A stretch of 64,000 bases of DNA from assembly GCF_021129235.1 (NCBI RefSeq), contig NZ_JAJOMA010000027.1, forward strand, positions 38,290 through 102,289. Reading direction: 5' to 3'. Below are positions 18,254 through 26,331 of the stretch, in pieces (the stretch's first letter is position 1; every line of letters begins with the position of its first letter). The notes beneath the pieces were generated by a model. That model worked only from the letters and a program-made list of their open reading frames with translations. It did no database searches and had not been told where the DNA came from. Position numbers and translations under genes: made by a program. The DNA is from Kineosporia mesophila. Its GTDB lineage: Bacteria > Actinomycetota > Actinomycetes > Actinomycetales > Kineosporiaceae.

Positions 18254-19781
18254 CTTCCTCCTGCCCGACCTGGGCGAGGGCCTGACCGAGGCCGAGATCG
18301 TGACCTGGCTGGTGGATGTCGGCGACGAGGTGAGCGTCGACCAGCCCGTCGTCGAGGTGGAGACCGCCAAGGCCTCGGTCGAGGTCCCGGTCCCCTTCGC
18401 CGGTGTCGTCACGGTGTTGCACGCCGAGCCGGGCGACGTCCTGGCCGTCGGCACACCCCTCATCACCGTCGCCGAGACCCGGCACTGGGAGCCGTCCTTC
18501 GGTGGCCTGCGCGAGCCCGGCGTGGAGGTCGCCCCGCCGGAGACAGACGCTGCCGGCGGTGACGAGAACACCGGCAGCGGCAACGTCCTGGTCGGCTACG
18601 GCACCTCGGCCGAGGGAACCCCCACGCCCCGCCGCCGCAGACCCCTGCGTCGGCCGGGCACACAGACCACTGCCCCCGAAGCTGCCGCCGTCACCGGCGC
18701 GGGCACCCCCTCACCGGCTCCCCGCGCTCTTCCACCGGGCACGGAAACACACGCCCTGCGCGTCATCTCCCCGCTGGTCCGGCGCCTGGCCCGCGACGCC
18801 GGGATCGATCTGCGTCAGGTGAGCGGCAGCGGCCCCGGCGGCCTGATCCTGCGGGCCGACGTCGAGCAGACAGCCCGAACCCAGACCAACCAGCTTCCCG
18901 GGCCCGGCGATGTACCGCACCCGGCCCCCACCACCGCGAAGGCCGCATCACCCGGCCCCGCATCACCCGGCCCGGCATCACCCGCACCCCTCTCGCCGGG
19001 AACTGGTTCCTCCGAAAGTCTCCGCACCGCAGCATCTCCGCGTCCCTCTTCCAGCCCCGCCTCCGCACCGTCCCCCGACCGCGGATTCGAGCGCATCGCC
19101 CTGACCGGGATCCGGCGGATGGCTGCCGAGAAGCTCAGCCGGTCGCGGCGGGAGATTCCCGAGGCCACGATCTGGGTCGATGCCGATGCGACCGGGTTGC
19201 TCGAGGCCCGGGCCGTTCTCAACGGCTCATCTCATGGTTCGGCCCAGGGGCCGTCGGTCAGCATCGTCGCGTTGCTGACCCGGTTCACCGTGGCGGGGCT
19301 GCGGCGGTATCCGGAGCTGAATGCCACGGTCGAGGGTGGGGAGATCCATCGGCATCGGGCGGTGCATCTGGGGTTCGCGGCGCAGACGGATCGGGGTCTG
19401 GTGGTGCCGGTGGTCAAGGACGCGGATCTGCTCAGTACCCGGCAGCTGGCCGGGGCGATCGGCGCGATGGCGGAGAGAGCGCGGGAGGGGGTGCTCACGC
19501 CGGGTGATCTGAGCGGCGGGACGTTCACGGTCAACAACTACGGGGTGTTCGGCACCGATGGCGCGGCGGCGATCATCAATCATCCGGAGGCGGCGATCCT
19601 CGGGATCGGGCGGATCGTCGAGCGGCCCTGGGCCGTGGCTGGTCAGGTGGTGGCGCGGCAGGTCACGCAGCTGACGCTGAGCTTCGATCACCGGGTGTGC
19701 GACGGCGCGGTGGCGGGTGGTTTCCTGCGGTTCGTCGCCGACTGCGTGGAGAGGCCGGTGACAGCGCTGGGTGACCTCTGA
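18246..19781 (+). CDS. 2-oxoacid dehydrogenase E2, dihydrolipoamide acyltransferase
   Basis: A 511-residue E2. One lipoyl domain occupies residues 1-78 with the modified Lys42 in VETAKASV. A peripheral-subunit-binding domain lies near residues 170-205 (RVISPLVRRLARDAGIDL, SGSGPGGLILRADV). A long flexible linker follows, with PGPASP-like repeats and Ser/Pro-rich sequence, and then the catalytic domain ending in LTLSFDHRVCDGAVAGGFL (the DHRxxDG His/Asp). Codon use in the catalytic half (many cgg/ggg codons) looks slightly different from the N-terminal half. No E3 (lipoamide dehydrogenase) follows; it must be supplied from elsewhere. Confidence 0.94.
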   Translation: MADFLLPDLGEGLTEAEIVTWLVDVGDEVSVDQPVVEVETAKASVEVPVPFAGVVTVLHAEPGDVLAVGTPLITVAETRHWEPSFGGLREPGVEVAPPETDAAGGDENTGSGNVLVGYGTSAEGTPTPRRRRPLRRPGTQTTAPEAAAVTGAGTPSPAPRALPPGTETHALRVISPLVRRLARDAGIDLRQVSGSGPGGLILRADVEQTARTQTNQLPGPGDVPHPAPTTAKAASPGPASPGPASPAPLSPGTGSSESLRTAASPRPSSSPASAPSPDRGFERIALTGIRRMAAEKLSRSRREIPEATIWVDADATGLLEARAVLNGSSHGSAQGPSVSIVALLTRFTVAGLRRYPELNATVEGGEIHRHRAVHLGFAAQTDRGLVVPVVKDADLLSTRQLAGAIGAMAERAREGVLTPGDLSGGTFTVNNYGVFGTDGAAAIINHPEAAILGIGRIVERPWAVAGQVVARQVTQLTLSFDHRVCDGAVAGGFLRFVADCVERPVTALGDL

Positions 19782-19793
19782 GGTAGCGTGAGG

Positions 19794-19973
19794 ATGCCGT
19801 GGTGTTCGGGAATTCCGGTGTGATACCGGAGCGGCCCTCGCCACTGTGATCGGGAAGCTGCCGGTTCGCACAGTCCGAATCGGGCGCCACTGGGTGGGAC
19901 CGTCCTGACGGGACCGCCTGGGAAGGTTCGCCGGCAGCGCTTGACCCGAGAGCCAGGAGACCGGCCACGGCAC
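19794..19973 (+). promoter_or_regulatory. cobalamin (B12) riboswitch
   Basis: Contains the consensus elements in order: GGGAATTCCGGTGTGATACC then GGAGCGG, GCCACTGTGA (19840-19849), a second GCCACTG, and the B12 box AGCCAGGAGACCGGCC (19951-19966). The flanking GCCGTGG (19796-19802) and CCACGGC (19965-19971) form closing stem P1. It lies 15 bp after E2 and 40 bp before the lipoprotein gene start. Adenosylcobalamin binding would be expected to repress the downstream transporter genes. Confidence 0.95.
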
Positions 19974-20012
19974 TTGTTTCGCAACCACGAGGTGCTGGAG
20001 GCGGTCTGTTCC

Positions 20013-21515
20013 ATGGACCATGCGCGTGTTCTGAAGACTTCGGCGATCGCTACGGCGTTCGTCCTCTCCCTGCTCCCCCTGGCCGCCTGCGGCAGCGATT
20101 CCGACGCTGCCGGTAGTGACGGGCCCCAGACCCTGCGGTACGCCTACGCGTTCACACCGGTCGCGGCGCTCTCCCCGTACAGCGACGACGCGGTGACCAG
20201 CTACGGCGTCGGCGCCACGGAGACCCTGGCCAAGCTCGACGCCTCCGGCAGCCCCGAGGCGTCGCTGGCCACGGGCTGGGAGCAGACCGACGCCAGGACC
20301 TGGGAGCTCACGCTGCGCCCGGGCGTGACGTTCCAGGACGGCACCGCTATGGACGCCCAAGCCGTGGCCGGCTCCCTGACACACGCCACCGAGGCCGACC
20401 CGGCGCCGCGCTCGCTGTCGGGCACCGACCTGACCGTGACCGCCGACGGCGACACCAAGGTCACGATCGTCACCAAGACCGCCGACCCGGTGTTGATCCA
20501 GCGGCTGACCTCGCCCGAGCTGGCGATCCTCTCGGCGAAGGCGTACGCCGACCCGGCCTCGCCGTCCGTGGTCGGCACCGGAACCGGTCCGTACACGATC
20601 ACGCAGCTGAACGGCACGACCTCGGCCGACCTGACGGCGAACACGAGCTACTGGGGCGGGCAGCCCGCGCTGGCCGGTATCGAGCTGAGCTTCGTGGCGG
20701 ACGGCGACCAGCGCGCGTCCGCGCTGCGGGCCGGTCAGACCGACGTGGCGCAGGCCGTCCCGGCCGACCAGCTGGAACCGATCGGCACCGATCACGTGCT
20801 GGCCGTCCCCCTGCCGCGCACCGTGTCGCTGCACCTGACGCAGAGCTCCACGGTGTTCAGCGACCCGGCCCAGCGCGAGGCCTCCCGCGCGGCCCTCGAC
20901 GGCCTGGACCTGGCCGGCACCATCTACGCCGGTGCCGCCGACCCGGCCAAGGGGCTGTTCTCGTCCGTGTCCACCTGGGCCGACGACCGCCCGACGCCGG
21001 ACTACCCGAAGGCCGCGACCCCGCAGAAGCAGAAGATCACCCTGGCCACGTTCTCCGACCGCCCGGAGCTCGCCGAGATCGCCACCGTCGTCGCCGACCA
21101 GTGGCGCAAGGCCGGGTTCGACGTCAAGACGGTCGTGCAGGAGTACAACCAGATGGAGAGCGACTACCTGGCCGGCACCTACGACGCCGTGATCATGAGC
21201 CGCTCGTACGGGCAGGACACCGCCGACCCGATCAGCTACCTGCAGGCCGACTTCAGCTGCGACGGCGGCTACAACATCAGCCGGTTCTGCGACAAGACCC
21301 TCGACGCGGACCTGGCGAAGGCCGCCACCCAGACCGACGTGAACGCCCGCAACCAGGCCGCGGTCGCCGCCGAGCACGTGGTGCTGTCCGACGTCGCCGT
21401 CATCCCGCTGATCCACGACCGCACCCAGTTCGGCCTGGCCGACGGGGTCTTGGGACTGGCCGGTGACCCCTGGGAGCGTGCGGTGATCACGGCGAAGACC
21501 ACGATCAGCCACTGA
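20013..21515 (+). CDS. ABC transporter solute-binding lipoprotein, family 5 (peptide/nickel type)
   Basis: A 500-residue extracellular binding protein. Signal peptide residues 1-28 end in the lipobox LAAC. The mature part has the SBP_bac_5 layout: LRYAYAFTPVAALSPYSDDA, ATGWEQTDARTWELTLRPGV, FQDGTAMDAQAVAGSL, GTGPYTITQLNGTTSADLTA. The ATG at 20013 is preferred because an upstream in-frame start would lie inside the riboswitch B12 box. The riboswitch implies B12-dependent control, so the cargo is plausibly cobalt, another metal chelate or a corrinoid-related compound rather than peptides; this is inference. It is followed in the same direction by a fused permease gene, with a dispersed repeat between them. 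Confidence 0.87.
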   Translation: MDHARVLKTSAIATAFVLSLLPLAACGSDSDAAGSDGPQTLRYAYAFTPVAALSPYSDDAVTSYGVGATETLAKLDASGSPEASLATGWEQTDARTWELTLRPGVTFQDGTAMDAQAVAGSLTHATEADPAPRSLSGTDLTVTADGDTKVTIVTKTADPVLIQRLTSPELAILSAKAYADPASPSVVGTGTGPYTITQLNGTTSADLTANTSYWGGQPALAGIELSFVADGDQRASALRAGQTDVAQAVPADQLEPIGTDHVLAVPLPRTVSLHLTQSSTVFSDPAQREASRAALDGLDLAGTIYAGAADPAKGLFSSVSTWADDRPTPDYPKAATPQKQKITLATFSDRPELAEIATVVADQWRKAGFDVKTVVQEYNQMESDYLAGTYDAVIMSRSYGQDTADPISYLQADFSCDGGYNISRFCDKTLDADLAKAATQTDVNARNQAAVAAEHVVLSDVAVIPLIHDRTQFGLADGVLGLAGDPWERAVITAKTTISH

Positions 21516-21624
21516 TCGTCGCCCCATGAACGTGCCCGTCGTGTCCCCGCTCCTGCACGGTCCAGGGGCCCGGCGATGCGGCGGGCCGGGCCCGATGGCC
21601 GACCACGCCCGCCCCACCACCTCT

Positions 21625-21680
21625 TTCGTGGTCAGGCAGTCCCTCAGCACCCGTCCGGGGAAGGTCTGCATGATCACGAA
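21625..21680. repeat. dispersed palindromic element, copy 3 (diverged left arm)
   Basis: TTCGTGGTCAGGCAGTCCCT at the left and GGGGAAGGTCTGCATGATCA then CGAA at the right form an imperfect inverted repeat of the family. It lies inside the binding-protein/permease transcription unit, where a hairpin could adjust the ratio of the two products. Confidence 0.75.
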
Positions 21681-21737
21681 TAAGGTCGGGCGCCACCGCA
21701 CCCGCACCCGTGCTCGTCACGTCACCGGGACAGGCCG

Positions 21738-23498
21738 ATGAGCCGCGGATCGGCACCGTCCGGGCTGCGTTCCGTCCCCGGCACTTTCGCCACGTTCCTG
21801 CTCCTGCTGGTCGTGGTCGCCGCGCTGCCCTGGCTGCGGGGTGAAGACCCGGCGCAGACCGTGCTGCGGGTGCGCTTCACCGCACGGGGTGACGACCCGG
21901 CCGCGGTCGAGGCTCTGCGCCGGGAACTGGACCTTCCCTCGTCCCCCATTTCCGGGGTGCTGACCTGGCTCTCCCACGCCCTGCGGGGTGATCTGGGCAC
22001 CAGCTGGGTGAGCCGCCGGCCCGTCGGTGAGCTGGTCGGCCCGGCGCTGGGCACGTCGCTGACCCTGGCCGGCACCGCCCTGGCGATCGCGATCGCCGTC
22101 GCCGGGCTGCTGCTCACCCCGACGATCCGGCGGGGCGCCCGCTCCGGCCCGAAACCCCGCTCCCGCCGTCCGGGTCTGCTCTCCGGGCCGGTGCCGGCGG
22201 CGCTCGCGGCCCTTCCCGAGGTCGTGGTGGCGGTCGCCGGGGTACTGCTGTTCGCCGTGACCTGGCGGGTACTACCGGTCTTCGGCTGGAACGGTCCGGC
22301 GAGCGCGGTGCTGCCGGGACTGTCACTGGGTCTTCCGGCGGGAGGGCTGCTCGCCCGGATGCTCTCGGCCAGTGCCGAGCAGATTCTGACCGAACCGTGG
22401 GTCCGGGCGTGGCGGGCGTCCGGTCTGGACCTGCGTCCTCTGCGCCGTGCGGTCGTGCGCCGCGTGGTCGCGGTGGGGGCGCCGCAGGCCGTGGTGGTGG
22501 GTATGTCGATCGTCGGTTCCTCGGTCGCGGTGGAGAAGGTCTTCTCGATCCCGGGGGCAGGCACGCTCGCTCTCGACGCGGTGCTGGCCGAGGACCTGCC
22601 CGTGGTGCAGGCGGTGCTGGCCGGGGTCGTCGTGGTCGGTCTGGTCGCCGCGGCGGTGGCCGCCGCGGTGCACCGGGTGCTCGCCGTGCCCGATGCCGAG
22701 CGCGCCGCCGGCGAGCCCACCCACCGGGGCACCCAGAATGAAGGACGACGCACCGCCTGGGTCCTCGTCCTCACTTTCGCGCTGGTGGTCGCGTCGGTCG
22801 GGTGGTTCCGCAACGGCACCGCGACCGATCTCTCCCTCCGCCTGGCCGCCCCGAGCCTCGCCCATCCCCTGGGCGCGGACGCCGTCGGGCACGACCAATG
22901 GGGACGCCTCGCGCACGGCACCCTCCTCACCGTGTCGCTGGCCGCGGGCATCACGCTGCTCGCGCTGGTGATCGGGGCACTGGCCGGCACGGCGGCGGGT
23001 CTGGCCGCACCGGGCCCCACCCCGGGCGCTCTCGACGTGCTGGCCACCGTGCCCTCGAACCTGGCCGGGCTGCTGGTCGCGGCCGCGCTCGGGCCGGGCC
23101 TGCGCGGGGCCTGCCTGGCGGTGCTGCTCGTAGCCTGGATCCCGCTGGCCGTGCACGCCCGCACCCTGGCCTCCGAGGCCCGGTCGGCCGGATACGTGCG
23201 GGCCGCGATCCTGACGGGGGCCGGTCCCGGGCGACTGCTGCGGGTGCACGTGCTGCCCGCCGTGCTCGGACCCCTGTTACGTCACGCCCTGGTCCGCCTG
23301 CCCGCCGCTGCCCTCGGCATAGCCGGCCTGAGCTTCCTCGGCCTGGGCGCCGACCCCGACCGCCCGGAACTGGGCGCCATGCTCGCGGCCGGGGTCGGCT
23401 ACCTGGAGACCGCGCCCTGGCTCGTGCTCGGCCCGGCCGGCATCCTCGTCATCCTGGCCGTGCTCACCACCAGCAGCGCCCGTTCTGCTCAGCACTGA
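21738..23498 (+). CDS. ABC transporter permease, DppB and DppC domains fused in one chain
   Basis: A 586-residue membrane protein equivalent to two permeases. Residues 1-~320 are DppB-like: GDLGTSWVSRRPVGELVGPA, the EAA-loop region RAWRASGLDLRPLRRAVVRR, and EKVFSIPGAGTLALDAV. After a hydrophilic linker (about 322-342), residues 343-586 are DppC-like: HPLGADAVGHDQWGRLAHGT, YVRAAILTGAGPGRLLRVHV and LSFLGLGADPDRPELGAML. These are normally separate ~300-residue proteins. The ATG at 21738 has GGGACAGG upstream. The partner binding protein is immediately upstream, and the whole unit is under the B12 riboswitch. No DppD/F-type ATPase follows; the next gene is convergent. Confidence 0.87.
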   Translation: MSRGSAPSGLRSVPGTFATFLLLLVVVAALPWLRGEDPAQTVLRVRFTARGDDPAAVEALRRELDLPSSPISGVLTWLSHALRGDLGTSWVSRRPVGELVGPALGTSLTLAGTALAIAIAVAGLLLTPTIRRGARSGPKPRSRRPGLLSGPVPAALAALPEVVVAVAGVLLFAVTWRVLPVFGWNGPASAVLPGLSLGLPAGGLLARMLSASAEQILTEPWVRAWRASGLDLRPLRRAVVRRVVAVGAPQAVVVGMSIVGSSVAVEKVFSIPGAGTLALDAVLAEDLPVVQAVLAGVVVVGLVAAAVAAAVHRVLAVPDAERAAGEPTHRGTQNEGRRTAWVLVLTFALVVASVGWFRNGTATDLSLRLAAPSLAHPLGADAVGHDQWGRLAHGTLLTVSLAAGITLLALVIGALAGTAAGLAAPGPTPGALDVLATVPSNLAGLLVAAALGPGLRGACLAVLLVAWIPLAVHARTLASEARSAGYVRAAILTGAGPGRLLRVHVLPAVLGPLLRHALVRLPAAALGIAGLSFLGLGADPDRPELGAMLAAGVGYLETAPWLVLGPAGILVILAVLTTSSARSAQH

Positions 23499-23507
23499 TC
23501 AGACTGA

Positions 23508-24635
23508 TCAGAACGGCACCCGCACCGCCACGAGAAACCCGAGCACCACGAAGACCACGGCCAGCACCACCACGCCCAGATCCGCCCCCGATGCCGCCCG
23601 CCGCCGCGGGAAGACCCGCACCCGGGGCAGGCCCAGCGAGGGCAACGCCGGCAGTCCCAGCCGAGGCCCGCGCGGCATCCCCACCCGCGGAAACCGCGGT
23701 AATCCCAAGCGCGGCAGGCGAATACGCCGCCGTCGCCGAGGACCCCGCGGCGACGAGACCCGTGAACCAGTACCCGTCCGGTGAGGATCGGTGAAGGGCA
23801 CGGACGAGGCGGGTGGGGTGGGCCGGGCAGCGGGGCGAGCGCTTGGCCCAACCCCTTGTCCGTGATCATGCGAACTTTCCCGGGGAATGTATGCACGATC
23901 ACGCCCGGATGAGGGGGATGTCGTGGTGCGGGCGGCCGGGCGGGTATGCAGCCCGTCTTCGCCGTCGTGGTCAGGGGTTCCCACCTTCGGCCCGGAAGCG
24001 TACTCACCGCCCTGGGGAAAGTTTGCATGATCACGAACAGGGGTGGGAGTGGCTCCGCCCGGGGCCGAAGGCTCACTGCCGGAAGCCGACTCGGGCCGGG
24101 TTCGGCGTTCCTCCTCGGCTTCCCGCCGCTGCCGGCGACGTTTCGCCACCTCCGCGCGGCTGGCGTCCAGAGGCCCGGTGCCACCTCCGGACTTCCACAA
24201 CGCCGTATCCCGGTCACGGCCGTCCCACTGCTCACGACGCTGCCGCTCGGCCCACTCCGCCGCCCGCTCGGCCATGCGCTCGCCCGCCGAACTTCTCAGG
24301 GCCGAGGTTCTCAGAGCCGGACGACGGGTGGCCCGCCCCGAGAACCGCCCCCAGTACGGATCGGCCTGCCGCCGGGTCAGCACGAACGCGTCGTACGCGG
24401 CCCGGTGCCGGATCAGCCAGCGGTGCGCGGTGGTGACCTGGTGGGTCTCGTCCTCGACCCCTGAGTCATCACCACGCTCCGGCCGGCGGTCCGGATGCAG
24501 CTCGAGCATGCGCTGCCGGTAGCCCTTGTTGATCTCGTCCGGCCCGGCGCTCTCGGCCACCCCCAGTACCTCGTAGGCACTGCGACCGGAGAGGTCGTGG
24601 AAGCGGACGGCGTTCACCGGGAGATTGTCCCGCAC
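23508..24635 (-). CDS. membrane-anchored J-domain (DnaJ-like) protein carrying two in-frame repeat insertions
   Basis: A 375-residue protein. An N-terminal J domain (SAYEVLGVAESAGPDEINKG) contains the invariant HPD (residues 47-49), required to stimulate Hsp70 ATPase. The middle is charged and low complexity (EWAERQRREQWDGRDRD, KRRRQRREAEEERR). The C-terminus has Arg/Pro-rich repeats (LGLPRFPRVGMPRGPRLGLP) and one hydrophobic segment (about residues 352-372) that would anchor it. Residues ~200-224 and ~245-259 are translated copies of the dispersed palindromic element, giving peptides such as VRDHANFP and GRDRAYIPRES. The start is a GTG at 24635, with another GTG six codons later. Not a full-length DnaJ (no zinc or C-terminal domains). 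Convergent with the permease. Confidence 0.75.
   Translation of the reverse strand: MRDNLPVNAVRFHDLSGRSAYEVLGVAESAGPDEINKGYRQRMLELHPDRRPERGDDSGVEDETHQVTTAHRWLIRHRAAYDAFVLTRRQADPYWGRFSGRATRRPALRTSALRSSAGERMAERAAEWAERQRREQWDGRDRDTALWKSGGGTGPLDASRAEVAKRRRQRREAEEERRTRPESASGSEPSAPGGATPTPVRDHANFPQGGEYASGPKVGTPDHDGEDGLHTRPAARTTTSPSSGRDRAYIPRESSHDHGQGVGPSARPAARPTPPASSVPFTDPHRTGTGSRVSSPRGPRRRRRIRLPRLGLPRFPRVGMPRGPRLGLPALPSLGLPRVRVFPRRRAASGADLGVVVLAVVFVVLGFLVAVRVPF
23861..23903. repeat. dispersed palindromic element, copy 4 (inside J-domain gene)
   Basis: CGTGATCATGCGAACTTTCC then CGGGGAATGTATGCACGATC and ACG: both arms are present with no spacer. It is an uninterrupted part of the J-domain reading frame (residues about 245-259). 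Confidence 0.85.
23965..24037. repeat. dispersed palindromic element, copy 5 (inside J-domain gene)
   Basis: The right arm CTGGGGAAAGTTTGCATGAT then CACG matches the family well; the left arm (TCGTGGTCAGGGGTTCCC) is degraded. It is in frame within the J-domain gene (residues about 200-224), 61 bp from copy 4. Confidence 0.8.
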
Positions 24636-24656
24636 CCGGCCGGGCGTCGAGGCGGC

Positions 24657-25421
24657 TTAACCCAAGGTCTCCGAGAACAGGTCGAGCATGGCCCGCCAGC
24701 TGCGCCGGTCGGCGAGCTCCCGGTACGGCGGGATACCGGGCAGCGTGAACGCGTGCGGGGCCCCGGCGTAGACGGTCACGGTCCAGTCCAGCTCCTCGCG
24801 GGTGCGCAGCTCGTTCTGGAACGCGACCAGGGTCTCGTCGGGCACCACCGGGTCGGAGCCACCGGTCAGCACCAGCAGTGGCCCGTTGATCTTGTCGACG
24901 TCGGCGGGCTCGTGCACCACCAGAGCACCGTGGAAGGACACCGTCGCGGCCACCGGGGCGCCGGTGCGGGCGAACTCCAGCGCCGCGCTGCCGCCGAAGC
25001 AGTAGCCGATCACGGCGATGCGGGCGTTGTCGGCGCGCTCGTCGAGCACCACCCGGTCGTAGGCGGCACCCACCCGGGCCTGCAGCAACGGCAGGTCACC
25101 GTAGTACTTGCCCGACTCGGTCTCGCAGTCTTCCATCGCCTCGAACCGGCGCCCCTGGCCGTAGACGTCCGCGCAGAACACGAAGTAGCCCAGCCGGGCC
25201 AGCATGTGGGCGCGGGCCTTGGGGTACTCGCGCAGACCGGTCCAGTCGTGCACCACGACGACCGCCGGGCGGGGCCCGGTGAGCGCGGCGTCGAACACCA
25301 CGAAACCTTCGAGCGTGACGCCGTTGTGGTCGTAGACCACGACCTCTTCCTCGATCCGCGCGTCCGGTGAGAGCGGTACGCGGTCGATCAGGTCACGATG
25401 CACGGGGGAAAAGTCGGTCAC
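24657..25421 (-). CDS. dienelactone hydrolase family protein
   Basis: A 254-residue alpha/beta hydrolase. The nucleophile elbow is GYCFGG (Cys, as in dienelactone hydrolases rather than Ser), with Asp in LTGGSDPVVP and His in AGAPHAFTLP completing the triad. Other family segments are PAVVVVHDWTGLREYPKARA and YFVFCADVYGQGR. The GTG start at 25421 follows GGGAGACCGAGA. It could hydrolyse lactones or small esters in the cytoplasm; no aromatic degradation genes are nearby to fix a pathway. Twenty-one bases separate it from the J-domain start. Confidence 0.88.
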   Translation of the reverse strand: MTDFSPVHRDLIDRVPLSPDARIEEEVVVYDHNGVTLEGFVVFDAALTGPRPAVVVVHDWTGLREYPKARAHMLARLGYFVFCADVYGQGRRFEAMEDCETESGKYYGDLPLLQARVGAAYDRVVLDERADNARIAVIGYCFGGSAALEFARTGAPVAATVSFHGALVVHEPADVDKINGPLLVLTGGSDPVVPDETLVAFQNELRTREELDWTVTVYAGAPHAFTLPGIPPYRELADRRSWRAMLDLFSETLG

Positions 25422-25484
25422 TCTCGGTCTCCCAGGTCTAGAAGGACGGGTGGTTGCCCTCTCAACCTATTCGCAGGCCGGGTC

Positions 25485-26192
25485 TCACCGCTCGCCGAGC
25501 CGGTTCACATCGATGCGCGTGTACACCTCCCGCAGGACCGCCAGGTGGCCCCGCATCGCCCGGCTCGCGGCCCGGCTGTTGCGATCGCGCACGTGCTGAA
25601 GAATCTCGACGTGATCGGCCCCGACCCGGTCCCAGAACTGCGGGTCGTTCTGCTCGCGCCCGAACCGGTCGCGCAGCACCGCGAACACCGGCCGGGCCGT
25701 CATGTCGAGCACCGGATTCCCCGCCGCCCGCAGCAGCAGGATGTGGAACTCGCCGTGGTCGCGGCCCCGATCGGCCTCGGGCCCGGTCAGGGTGGCCTCG
25801 AGCCGCCGCAGGTCGTCGTCACTACGCCGCCGGGCCGCCAGATCGGCCGCCGGAACCTCCAGCTGAGAGCGCATTTCCAGCAGCTGACCGACGGTGACGC
25901 GGCTGCGCGACAGCAGGGTGAGCGCCGTCTGCAGGTAGTCCGCCACGTCATCGGGCGACGGCTCGGCGATGAAGGTGCCCCCGTTGACACCGCGCACACT
26001 GGTCAGCATCTTCTGCGCCGACAGCACCCGCAGGGCCTCGCGCAACGTGCCCCGGCTGACGCGCATCCGGGCCGTCAGCTCGCCCTCCGGGGGCAGGCGG
26101 TCGCCGGGCCGCAGATCGCCCTCGACGATCATCCGCCGCAGTTCGCCGGCCACCCGCTCGTACTCCAGCGGACGAGGCCCATTCTCGGACAT
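25485..26192 (-). CDS. GntR/FadR-family transcriptional regulator
   Basis: A 235-residue regulator with an N-terminal winged HTH (LRRMIVEGDLRPGDRLPPEG, SRGTLREALRVL, RGVNGGTFI) and a helical C-terminal FCD ligand domain. The FCD domain has the metal/ligand residues in RSQLEVPAADLAA, HGEFHILLLRAAGN and AGADHVEILQ-like segments. FCD GntR proteins usually sense organic acids or acyl-CoA compounds. It is divergent from the M20 peptidase gene across 139 bp, a possible target. No clear operator was found there. Confidence 0.87.
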   Translation of the reverse strand: MSENGPRPLEYERVAGELRRMIVEGDLRPGDRLPPEGELTARMRVSRGTLREALRVLSAQKMLTSVRGVNGGTFIAEPSPDDVADYLQTALTLLSRSRVTVGQLLEMRSQLEVPAADLAARRRSDDDLRRLEATLTGPEADRGRDHGEFHILLLRAAGNPVLDMTARPVFAVLRDRFGREQNDPQFWDRVGADHVEILQHVRDRNSRAASRAMRGHLAVLREVYTRIDVNRLGER

Positions 26193-26331
26193 GCGCCCAC
26201 GCTAGCGGCAGATCAGGCACTCAGCGCACATCGCACCCGACCTACCGTGACGCTACGACGCTCCGGAACCAGACGGGTACGCAGGGCCATGGGGATCGAC
26301 GGTATTCGGCGCGAACCGTACCCTTCGGCGC

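Noticed and set aside
19941..20012. Upstream in-frame start for the B12-controlled binding protein
   Set aside because: It would lie in the B12 box of the riboswitch, and the encoded 24 residues precede a normal lipoprotein signal peptide.
19227..21707. 826-codon minus-strand frame over the E2 end, riboswitch and binding protein
   Set aside because: Overlaps a conserved riboswitch and two solid genes; low-complexity shadow composition.
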